Assembly: GCA_016788635.1 (NCBI GenBank)
Contig: JAEUSU010000007.1
Location: forward strand, 62,001 to 126,000
From: Flavobacteriales bacterium
GTDB taxonomy: Bacteria > Bacteroidota > Bacteroidia > Flavobacteriales_F > PHOS-HE28
Length of the DNA: 64,000 nucleotides
Reading direction: 5' to 3'
The position numbers and the translations under genes were made by a program. The notes under the pieces are model-generated. The model searched no databases and was not told where the DNA came from. It saw only the letters and a program-made list of their open reading frames with translations. Below, in pieces: positions 13,895 through 20,926 of this stretch. How positions within the stretch are numbered: position 1 is the first letter of the stretch; each line of letters begins with the position of its first letter.

Positions 13895-16540
13895 ATGCTC
13901 ACTTCCCAGCAGATCCGCCAGAAGTTCCTCGACCATTTCGCCCAGCGCGGCCACCAGATCGTGCCCAGCGCACCCATGGTGGTGAAGGACGATCCCACGC
14001 TCATGTTCACCAACGCGGGCATGAACCAGTTCAAGGACCTCTTCCTGGGCAATCGCGAGGCCAAACACAAGCGCATCGCGGACACGCAGAAGTGCCTGCG
14101 CGTATCCGGCAAGCACAACGACCTGGAGGAGGTAGGCATTGACACCTACCACCACACCATGTTCGAGATGCTCGGCAACTGGAGCTTCGGGGACTACTTC
14201 AAGCAGGAGGCCATAGCGTGGGCGTGGGAACTGCTGGTGGACGAGTACAAGATCAACAAGGAAGACATCTACGTGACCTACTTCGGCGGCGACGCGAAGG
14301 ACGGCCTGCCCGCTGACGAGGAAACACGCCAGCTGTGGATGCAGTACATGCCGGAGGAGCGCATCCTGCCCTTCAGCCGCAAGGACAACTTTTGGGAGAT
14401 GGGCGATACGGGTCCCTGCGGGCCGTGCACCGAGATCCACGTGGATGTGCGCACCGAAGCGGAGAAGGCGCAGAAGCCCGGCCGCGAGTTGGTGAACAAC
14501 GACCACCCGCAGGTGATCGAGATCTGGAACAACGTGTTCATGCAGTTCGAACGCAAGGCGGATGGCTCGCTCGTGACGCTGCCCGCCCAACACGTGGACA
14601 CCGGCATGGGTTTCGAGCGCCTGTGCATGGTGCTGCAAGGAAAGCGCAGCAACTACGACACCGATGTGTTCCAGCCGTTGATCCAGGCCATCGCGAAGCG
14701 CTGCGACAAGGCTTACGATGGTCTTGTCACTCCGGGCTTGACCCGGAGTCGCGAAGATTCCCAGTGGATGACGGATGTGGCCATGCGCGTGATCGCCGAC
14801 CATCTGCGCGCCATCAGCTTCGCGATCGCCGATGGGCAATTGCCCAGCAACACCGGAGCCGGGTATGTCATCCGCCGGATCCTGCGTCGTGCGGTGCGCT
14901 ACGGCTACAGCTTCCTCCGCTTAAACGAGCCCTTCATGTTCACGCTTGTGCCCACGCTGGCCAAGGAGATGGGCGATCAGTTCCCCGAGCTGCGCAAGCA
15001 GCAGCAACTCATCGAGAGCGTGATGCAGGAGGAAGAAAAAGCCTTCCTGCGCACACTGGAGCAAGGCACCAAACGCATTGATCAGGCGCTGACCGGTTCG
15101 AAAGGCACCCTGCCTGGCGAACGCGCCTTCGAGCTCTTCGACACCTACGGCTTCCCCATCGACCTCACGCAACTGATCGCGCGCGAGCAGGGCCGCGAGG
15201 TGGACATGAAAGGCTTCGAGACCGAGCTGCAGAAGCAGAAGGAACGCTCCCGCGCCGCCACCGCCGTCAATACGGGTGATTGGGTGGAGCTCGGCAAGGG
15301 CGAGACAGAGTTCGTCGGCTATGATGAGTTGAGCGCAGATGCCCGCATTCTGCGCTACCGCAAGGTCAGTGGCAAGGGCGGCGATCAATTCCAACTCGTT
15401 CTTAACCGCACGCCGTTCTATGCAGAAGGCGGCGGCCAGGTGGGCGACCAGGGCTGGCTGGTGCAAGGAGCCGATCAGGTCGAGGTCATCGACACCAAGC
15501 GCGAGAACCAGCTCATCGTGCACTTCACGAAGGAGCTGCCGAAGGACGTGGAGAAGCCGCTCACCGCGCAGGTGAACACCCAACGCCGCGGCCTTACCGC
15601 GCGCAACCACACCGCCACGCACCTGTTGCACCACGCCCTGCGCAAGCACCTGGGCACGCACGTGGAGCAGAAGGGCTCGCTCGTGGCTCCGGATCGCCTG
15701 CGCTTCGACATCAGCCACTTCGCCAAGGTCTCGCCCGAGGAACTGGCCACCATCGAGCGCGAGGTGAACGCCATGATCACTGACGACATCGTGTTCGACG
15801 ACAAGCGCAACGTGCCCATCGCGGAGGCGAAGGCCATGGGCGCCATGGCGCTCTTCGGCGAGAAGTACGGCGACAATGTGCGCGTGGTGAAGTTCGGCCC
15901 GAGCGTGGAGCTTTGTGGAGGTACGCACGTGCCGCGCACCGGGGTCATCGGTCCCTTCCGCATCGTGAGCGAGAGCGCACTGGCCGCGGGCATCCGCCGC
16001 ATCGAGGCCATCACCAGCGTGGAGGCCGAGCGTATGATCAACGAGAAGCTCGCCAAGCTGGAGGCCATTGAGGAACTGCTGAAGCGCCCTGCTGATGTAG
16101 TGGCCGCCGTGCAGAAACTCGCCGAGCAGAACACCGCCCTCACCAAGGAGCTGGAGAAGGCCGCCCGCGAGAAGGTGAAGCGCTACGCCACTTCCATCCC
16201 AGCCAAGGCCACGGCCAACAGCAAGGGCGTGAAAGTGCTCGTGGAGCAGCTCGACCTTGATGCACAGGGCCTGAAGGACCTCGGATTCGCACTGCGGGAG
16301 CAGCACAGCGATCTGGCGCTCGTGGCCGGCTCGGTGATCGATGGCAAACCACTATTGGCGGTGTCATTGGGCAAGTCCTTCGCGGAAGCCACCGGCCTGA
16401 AGGCGGTGGACATCATCAAGCAGATCAGCCCGGCCATCAAGGGTGGCGGCGGCGGCCAACCCGACTTCGCCACAGCCGGCGGCAAGGAGCCCGGCGGTAT
16501 GGCCGATGCGTTGAGGAAGGCGGCGGAGCTGCTGGGCTGA
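13895..16540 (+). CDS. alaS: Alanine--tRNA ligase
   Basis: An 881-residue class II aminoacyl-tRNA synthetase. The start at ATG 13895 gives the usual opening MLTSQQIRQKFLDHF. Catalytic-domain stretches GNWSFGDYFK and NTGAGYVIRRILRRAVRYG, the editing-domain HTATHLLHHALR and CGGTHVPRTG zinc site, and the C-terminal GGGGGQPDFATAGG are all seen. Residues about 278-289 (VTPGLTRSRED) are an extra piece with no counterpart in ordinary AlaRS: the DNA there is a palindromic element inserted in frame (14726-14753). The rest is intact, so the enzyme is presumably functional. Convergent with the DUF6090 gene, four bases apart. Confidence 0.97.
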   Translation: MLTSQQIRQKFLDHFAQRGHQIVPSAPMVVKDDPTLMFTNAGMNQFKDLFLGNREAKHKRIADTQKCLRVSGKHNDLEEVGIDTYHHTMFEMLGNWSFGDYFKQEAIAWAWELLVDEYKINKEDIYVTYFGGDAKDGLPADEETRQLWMQYMPEERILPFSRKDNFWEMGDTGPCGPCTEIHVDVRTEAEKAQKPGRELVNNDHPQVIEIWNNVFMQFERKADGSLVTLPAQHVDTGMGFERLCMVLQGKRSNYDTDVFQPLIQAIAKRCDKAYDGLVTPGLTRSREDSQWMTDVAMRVIADHLRAISFAIADGQLPSNTGAGYVIRRILRRAVRYGYSFLRLNEPFMFTLVPTLAKEMGDQFPELRKQQQLIESVMQEEEKAFLRTLEQGTKRIDQALTGSKGTLPGERAFELFDTYGFPIDLTQLIAREQGREVDMKGFETELQKQKERSRAATAVNTGDWVELGKGETEFVGYDELSADARILRYRKVSGKGGDQFQLVLNRTPFYAEGGGQVGDQGWLVQGADQVEVIDTKRENQLIVHFTKELPKDVEKPLTAQVNTQRRGLTARNHTATHLLHHALRKHLGTHVEQKGSLVAPDRLRFDISHFAKVSPEELATIEREVNAMITDDIVFDDKRNVPIAEAKAMGAMALFGEKYGDNVRVVKFGPSVELCGGTHVPRTGVIGPFRIVSESALAAGIRRIEAITSVEAERMINEKLAKLEAIEELLKRPADVVAAVQKLAEQNTALTKELEKAAREKVKRYATSIPAKATANSKGVKVLVEQLDLDAQGLKDLGFALREQHSDLALVAGSVIDGKPLLAVSLGKSFAEATGLKAVDIIKQISPAIKGGGGGQPDFATAGGKEPGGMADALRKAAELLG
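14726..14753. repeat. Palindromic repeat inserted in frame within alaS
   Basis: The core CTCCGGGCTTGACCCGGAG forms a stem with arms CTCCGGG and CCCGGAG. The same element occurs at 24162-24188 and, inverted and in tandem, at 24701-24766. Here it adds about ten codons to alaS without shifting the frame. Confidence 0.85.
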
Positions 16541-16544
16541 TCGA

Positions 16545-17273
16545 TCAGGGCGCAATCGCCTGATCCAATCGCGCAATCATCTCTTCTGTGGCGATGCGTT
16601 GTTTCTCGCAGATGGTGAGCGCGATCCGGCTGAGCACACCGCGTTGTTCGATGCAGTCATAGAGGCGGTAGCGGTCCTGCCCGGTCAATGCACTGGTGGT
16701 CTCGATCCGCCCTTGTGCATCGCGCGAGAAACTTGGGGCATTGTTCACCGCATTGAGGCTGAACATCTCATCGATCAGCCGGTTGTTCGTATTGATCACC
16801 TGGGTGGTGTAGTCCAGTTGCTGGTGGTAGCGCATCAGGTCATTCCGCAGGCGTGCTTCACGGATCAGGTTCAAGCCACCGGTGGAGAGGAGCACTTTGA
16901 AGGTGGCATCGCTGGCTACGAAGGTCTTGCGCCAACCCAGTTGGTAACTGCCGAACATCCTCCGCTCCAGTTCATCGAGGCCCAGCCCGCCGGAGAAATA
17001 GGCCATCACTGAATCCGCTTTCTTGATCATGGTGGAGTCGTGCACCATCTGGGAATGGATGACCTCCAATTGCAGGTGAAGGTCGTCCCTGAGGTTCTCC
17101 AGGTGTGCTCTTTCCGCTGCGCGGTCCCGTTGGTCCGCCTTCCATGCGTTCAGTTGCAAGGCGATGAGGATCCCGACCACCACCAGGATGATCTCGCCAA
17201 TGGCATAGACCAGATAGCGTTTGAGGCGGCCTTGAGCGAGCAGGCCTTGCCGGACCTTGTTGAAGAGCTTCAT
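16545..17273 (-). CDS. DUF6090-family membrane protein
   Basis: A 242-residue protein with one N-terminal membrane helix and the strongly conserved DUF6090 opening, YLVYAIGEIILVVVGILIAL, followed by a long, mainly helical soluble part (coiled-coil-like around residues 50-90). The family is widespread and often multicopy in Bacteroidota; its function is unknown. The ATG at 17273 is chosen because it gives the standard N-terminus; the frame extends to 17306. A terminator-like hairpin for the upstream gene lies just before it. Confidence 0.85.
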   Translation of the reverse strand: MKLFNKVRQGLLAQGRLKRYLVYAIGEIILVVVGILIALQLNAWKADQRDRAAERAHLENLRDDLHLQLEVIHSQMVHDSTMIKKADSVMAYFSGGLGLDELERRMFGSYQLGWRKTFVASDATFKVLLSTGGLNLIREARLRNDLMRYHQQLDYTTQVINTNNRLIDEMFSLNAVNNAPSFSRDAQGRIETTSALTGQDRYRLYDCIEQRGVLSRIALTICEKQRIATEEMIARLDQAIAP

Positions 17274-17306
17274 GGGAATGCGCAATGGTAGCGCATCCGA
17301 GAACAA

Positions 17307-17337
17307 CGAAGCCCCTTCCGTTGCGGAAAGGGCTTCG
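17307..17337 (-). terminator. Hairpin terminator after the DUF5684-like gene
   Basis: A 14-base stem with one mismatch (CGAAGCCCCTTCCG / CGGAAAGGGCTTCG) and a TTG loop lies 29 bases past the stop of the DUF5684-like gene on the minus strand. It is followed by a short T-rich stretch in that direction. Confidence 0.65.
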
Positions 17338-17365
17338 TGGCGGCGTGAAGCTGCGACGGCCTACC

Positions 17366-17812
17366 TCACGCCAGCTGAGGGCGGGGGTTGGTGAGCTTGT
17401 GCGGGGGCGGCAGGGGGGCCTTGCCATGCACCGGGCCCAGGTAGCGCGTTTCGTAGCTCAGGCCCATGTTCAGGATGTACAGGCCGTTGAAGGCGATGAC
17501 CAGGACGTAATCCAGCATGGTGCGTTTGCCGAAGCTCTGGCACACCTCGATCCACACTTTGGGGATGAAGTACAGCTGCCCGTAAATGGGGATGAGCATG
17601 TAGAGGATGTGCGAGGCGGGACGCCCCACGATGCGCAGGAACACGATCACATTCCACACGGGCACAATGGCCGCGATCCCGGGTTGGTTGGCCTTCTCGT
17701 AAAGCCGCCACTGGGCAATGATGGCGATGATGCCCAGGAAGCCGATGGCGTAGTAAAGCGCGTCGCCCATCAAGGCGTACAGGCTCTCGTGAATGTTGAT
17801 CAGAAAGTCCAT
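17366..17812 (-). CDS. DUF5684-like membrane protein
   Basis: A 148-residue protein with about four hydrophobic segments. The pattern WRLYEKANQPGIAAIVPVWN followed by a second helix and GRPASHILYMLIPIYG is the one seen in DUF5684-type proteins, often annotated as signal peptidase I-related small membrane proteins; no catalytic Ser/Lys pair is seen. The C-terminus is short and proline-rich. The ATG at 17812 is chosen because the long upstream extension has no membrane-protein character. Function unknown. Confidence 0.75.
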   Translation of the reverse strand: MDFLINIHESLYALMGDALYYAIGFLGIIAIIAQWRLYEKANQPGIAAIVPVWNVIVFLRIVGRPASHILYMLIPIYGQLYFIPKVWIEVCQSFGKRTMLDYVLVIAFNGLYILNMGLSYETRYLGPVHGKAPLPPPHKLTNPRPQLA

Positions 17813-18046
17813 GGTTCCTGGGTTTTGGGTTGCAGGCAGTGCCGGGATGGTCAGATTCCGTGGAAAAGACGGTCCAAGATCACGCCGGTTGCTTCCCTCC
17901 AACGGCCCCGTCCTCAAGCAATTATCCACCGCGCCACACACGATCGGAGTGGGCCAGGGAACGGTGGTCCACGGGATAGGAGCGGCGCTGGGGTTGGGCC
18001 GGGACCTTAAGATCGTATGCAATTCCTTGACTAACAGGGCTTATGG

Positions 18047-19222
18047 TCAGCCCCGCGGCACTGCATAAACCTTCACGTCCGCTTCGGTGATCTCCTTCCC
18101 GCTGAGGATGACCAGCCGCTCGATCACGTTGCGCAGCTCGCGCACGTTGCCGGTCCAGGGCAGTTTCTGAAGCGCTCCAATGGCCTTTTCGGCGATCTTC
18201 TTCGGGGCGATACCCTGTTCGCCGCAGACCTGCTGGATGAAGTGGTCCGCCAGCAAAGGGACGTCCTCCAGACGCTCGCTGAGGCTGGGCACGTGGATGG
18301 GGATCACGCTGAGGCGGTGGAAGAGGTCCTCGCGGAAGCGCCCCTCGGCGATCTCCTTCTTCAGGTCCTTGTTGGTGGCGGCGATCACCCGCACATCCAC
18401 CTGCACGTCCTTGTCGCCACCCACCGGGGTGATTCGGCCCTCCTGCAGGGCGCGTAGCACCTTGGCCTGGGCGGCCAGGGCCATGTCACCGATCTCATCC
18501 AGGAAGAGGGTGCCGCCATGGGCCAGTTCGAACTTGCCCTTGCGGTCCTTGATGGCACTGGTGAAGCTGCCCTTCATGTGACCGAAGAGCTCGCTCTCGA
18601 TCAGCTCGCCGGGGATGGCGGCGCAGTTCACCTCGATGTAAGGCCCCTCGGCGCGCTGGCTCTTCTGGTGGATCAAGCGCGCCACGCCCTCCTTGCCAGC
18701 CCCGTTGCCGCCGGTGATCAACACGCGGGCATCGCTGGGCGCCACCTTGTCGATCATCTCGCGGATCTGCTGCAGGGCCTTGCTCTCGCCGATCATCTGC
18801 ACACCGTTGCCTTTGGTCTTGCCCACCTTGCTGCGCAACACCTTGGTCTCCTGCACCAGGTGGCCGCGGTCCAGCGCGTTGCGCACGCTCACCAAAATGC
18901 GGTTGATGTCGGGCGGTTTCTGGATGAAGTCGAAGGCGCCCTTCTTCAACGCATCCACTGCCGTGTCGATCGTGCCGTGACCACTGATCATCACCACCGG
19001 CAGGTCGGGATCGTGGGCCTGAAGTTTTTCCAATACCTCCAGCCCGTCCACCTTGGGCATCTTGATGTCGCAGAGCACCAGGTCGAACTTGCTTTTCCTG
19101 GCCTTTTCCAGGCCCACGGCACCGTCCTCGGCTTCTTCCACCTTGTGTTTCTCGTGCTCCAGAATGTCGCGCAGTGCCGCGCGGATCGCCTTTTCGTCGT
19201 CGATGATGAGGATGCTGGCCAT
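18047..19222 (-). CDS. NtrC-like response regulator lacking a DNA-binding domain
   Basis: A 391-residue protein: an N-terminal receiver (about 1-120, phospho-acceptor Asp52 in LVLCDIKMP) joined to a sigma-54-type AAA+ domain (about 140-375). Walker A is GGNGAGKE at 171-178 rather than the usual GESGTGKE, and the sigma-54 contact loop GAFTGA reads GSFTSA at 218-223. Walker B is GTLFLDEI. The protein ends 10 to 15 residues after the AAA+ lid, with no Fis-type helix-turn-helix. Such HTH-less forms would activate from solution or through partners. The frame is open to 19426, but ATG 19222 gives the receiver start. No kinase gene is adjacent. Confidence 0.88.
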   Translation of the reverse strand: MASILIIDDEKAIRAALRDILEHEKHKVEEAEDGAVGLEKARKSKFDLVLCDIKMPKVDGLEVLEKLQAHDPDLPVVMISGHGTIDTAVDALKKGAFDFIQKPPDINRILVSVRNALDRGHLVQETKVLRSKVGKTKGNGVQMIGESKALQQIREMIDKVAPSDARVLITGGNGAGKEGVARLIHQKSQRAEGPYIEVNCAAIPGELIESELFGHMKGSFTSAIKDRKGKFELAHGGTLFLDEIGDMALAAQAKVLRALQEGRITPVGGDKDVQVDVRVIAATNKDLKKEIAEGRFREDLFHRLSVIPIHVPSLSERLEDVPLLADHFIQQVCGEQGIAPKKIAEKAIGALQKLPWTGNVRELRNVIERLVILSGKEITEADVKVYAVPRG

Positions 19223-19372
19223 GGGGGTGCTATCGGGCGCGAAGATGCGACGGTCCGGTGTAACGAAGGTCGTACCGTCGTTCCTCAAGCGTGCTGATGC
19301 CCGATGGTCAGGGCGTGCATGAGCTTGGCGCGAATAAATGATGATCATCAGGTATTCCGACATGGCCCCCGT

Positions 19373-19380
19373 TACCTTTC
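19373..19380 (+). promoter_or_regulatory. -7 promoter element, TACCTTTC
   Basis: TACCTTTC lies 46 bases before the ATG of the secreted T9SS cargo gene at 19427. It differs from TAnnTTTG at the last base. Confidence 0.45.
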
Positions 19381-19426
19381 GAGTGATCGTGCGTCCTATG
19401 GCGCCAACCTTAATTCCCCCAACCAC

Positions 19427-20284
19427 ATGATCCGATCAATACCCCTCTTTCTGGCCGGTTCACTGCTGGCCTCGTTGATGCAAGCCCAGATCCCCAATGG
19501 AGGCTTCGAGAGCTGGGCGAGCATGGGTGCGTTCCAGGACCCGACCGATTGGGTCACCATGAATGCACTGACCTTTCCCTTGAGCGGCGATCTGAGCTGC
19601 GAGCAAGGCACTCCTGGTGCGGTTGGTGCGTCGTATGTCAAGATCACCACACGCAACGTCACAGGCGTCGGGGTCATGGATGGCTTCATCTTCTCCGGCG
19701 ATCCCACCTCGGGGTTGGATGGCTTCCCGTGGACCACCCGGCCTCCGGCGTTGAACGGCAAGTGGCAATACAACACCGGGACCGATCAGGCGATGATCTT
19801 CGTTACGCTCAGCAAGTGGAACCCCGGGATACAGGACATCGATGTGGTCGGAACGGGTGTGGTTCAACCCATGGGTGTGCAGGCCTCTTGGACGAACTTC
19901 AGCATTCCGATCACCTACTTTATGGTCGATGATCCGGATACGGCCAGGATCGTGATCTGGTCCAGCGTTGGCGCTACTGTGGCGGGCAGCACCATTTCCG
20001 TTGACGACCTATCCTTCGGCGTATCCACGGGAATGGCCGAAGCAACCTCGGGACCTGATCTCAATTTGTACCCCTCTCCCGCAGGCAACATGCTGAACGT
20101 GCGCAGCACCCAGCGGCTGCTGGAAGTGACCGTGCTTGATATGAGCGGTCGCGCGGTGCGCCAGGTTCCCATGAACGATCTTCTCGGCACGGTCGATGTT
20201 TCCACCTTGGTACCGGGTGTCTATGTCGCGCAAGTGCGAATGGCCGATGGACGACTGTCTCGTCGCACCTTCGTGAAGGACTAG
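19427..20284 (+). CDS. Secreted protein with T9SS type A sorting domain
   Basis: A 285-residue secreted protein. The signal peptide is about residues 1-21 (MIRSIPLFLAGSLLASLMQAQ), with IPNGGFESW directly after, the opening of PCMD-like or carbohydrate-binding-like jelly-roll domains common in Bacteroidota. The last 75 residues have the T9SS type A tail pattern: LNLYPSPAGNMLNV, VTVLDMSGR, and VPGVYVAQVRMADGRLSRRTFVKD. It should pass the outer membrane through the type IX system. A strong terminator hairpin follows at 20303. Role of the middle domain unknown. Confidence 0.85.
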   Translation: MIRSIPLFLAGSLLASLMQAQIPNGGFESWASMGAFQDPTDWVTMNALTFPLSGDLSCEQGTPGAVGASYVKITTRNVTGVGVMDGFIFSGDPTSGLDGFPWTTRPPALNGKWQYNTGTDQAMIFVTLSKWNPGIQDIDVVGTGVVQPMGVQASWTNFSIPITYFMVDDPDTARIVIWSSVGATVAGSTISVDDLSFGVSTGMAEATSGPDLNLYPSPAGNMLNVRSTQRLLEVTVLDMSGRAVRQVPMNDLLGTVDVSTLVPGVYVAQVRMADGRLSRRTFVKD

Positions 20285-20302
20285 ACCGGCCCTATTGATC
20301 TT

Positions 20303-20334
20303 GGAACAGGCCGCCTGAAGAGGCGGCCTGTTCC
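20303..20334 (+). terminator. Strong hairpin terminator
   Basis: A perfect 14-base stem (GGAACAGGCCGCCT with its complement) and a GAAG loop start 18 bases after the stop of the T9SS cargo gene. The T-run is weak (ATTGT), as is common in Bacteroidota. Confidence 0.8.
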
Positions 20335-20603
20335 ATTGTCACCTCGGATCGATCGGCGTGCGCTTCGAATGCTGATCGACCGCTACCGCTGCAAATGATC
20401 AGCGCCGGATCATGCTGGCGCGGTGCGGATCGCATATCGACCTCATTTATCGAAAGAATGACCGTGGGCGGTGAATTGGGGACCTGGTCCAGTCTCCGAT
20501 GGGAGCGCGTGCATGTCGGCATGGGTGCTACCGCTCTCACATGCCATGGCAACCCGCCGGGCTGTCCCCGTCTTGGTAATGCGGGCCGCGTCGCGCGGGC
20601 CGG
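20335..20603. other. Intergenic region without recognised feature
   Basis: About 270 bases between the terminator and the next promoter. Short frames here have no family features and no signal peptide, and no riboswitch or RNA gene was recognised. Confidence 0.5.
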
Positions 20604-20611
20604 TATATTGC
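20604..20611 (+). promoter_or_regulatory. -7 promoter element, TATATTGC
   Basis: TATATTGC ends 15 bases before the ATG of the small ORF at 20627. It would drive both that ORF and the overlapping delta-60 repeat gene. Confidence 0.5.
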
Positions 20612-20626
20612 AGCAACCCGGCCCGC

Positions 20627-20926
20627 ATGCGAAAACCAATCCTCTTCCTGTTCGGTCTGCTCGTTCATGAACAGGTGAAGGGCCAGGGTCCGATCACCCA
20701 GGTGCAGCTTATGCCATTCTGCGATGGCATCTCTGTCCAGTCCATTGGGTTGGCGAACTGGTCAGGTGGGATGCCGATGGACATGGAGAAGCACTGCCCC
20801 CATTCTTCCGACATGGATCCGGGTGTCCATTTGAAGTGCCTGAGCTACAACAACGACCGCGATGTGATCCTGCAGACGATCGGTGGTGTGGTGCCGACGA
20901 ATACACGCGTTCGGCAACTACCATGA
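20627..20926 (+). CDS. Small secreted protein with a single NDRD/IGG tail module
   Basis: A 99-residue product with an apparent signal peptide (MRKPILFLFGLLVHEQVKGQ) and a short middle with several Cys and His. The C-terminus, from NNDRDVILQTIGGVVPTN to the last residues RQLP, is nearly the same as the tail of the large delta-60 protein encoded next. Its TGA overlaps that gene's ATG (ATGA). It has its own -7 element. It could be an internally deleted pseudogene of a larger protein, or a real small secreted protein using the same anchoring or sorting module. The third-base differences between the tails argue against a very recent copy. Confidence 0.5.
   Translation: MRKPILFLFGLLVHEQVKGQGPITQVQLMPFCDGISVQSIGLANWSGGMPMDMEKHCPHSSDMDPGVHLKCLSYNNDRDVILQTIGGVVPTNTRVRQLP

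Noticed and set aside
20335-20603. Possible riboswitch or small RNA
   Set aside because: No recognisable aptamer or conserved stem; only the start of the small ORF's promoter is clear.
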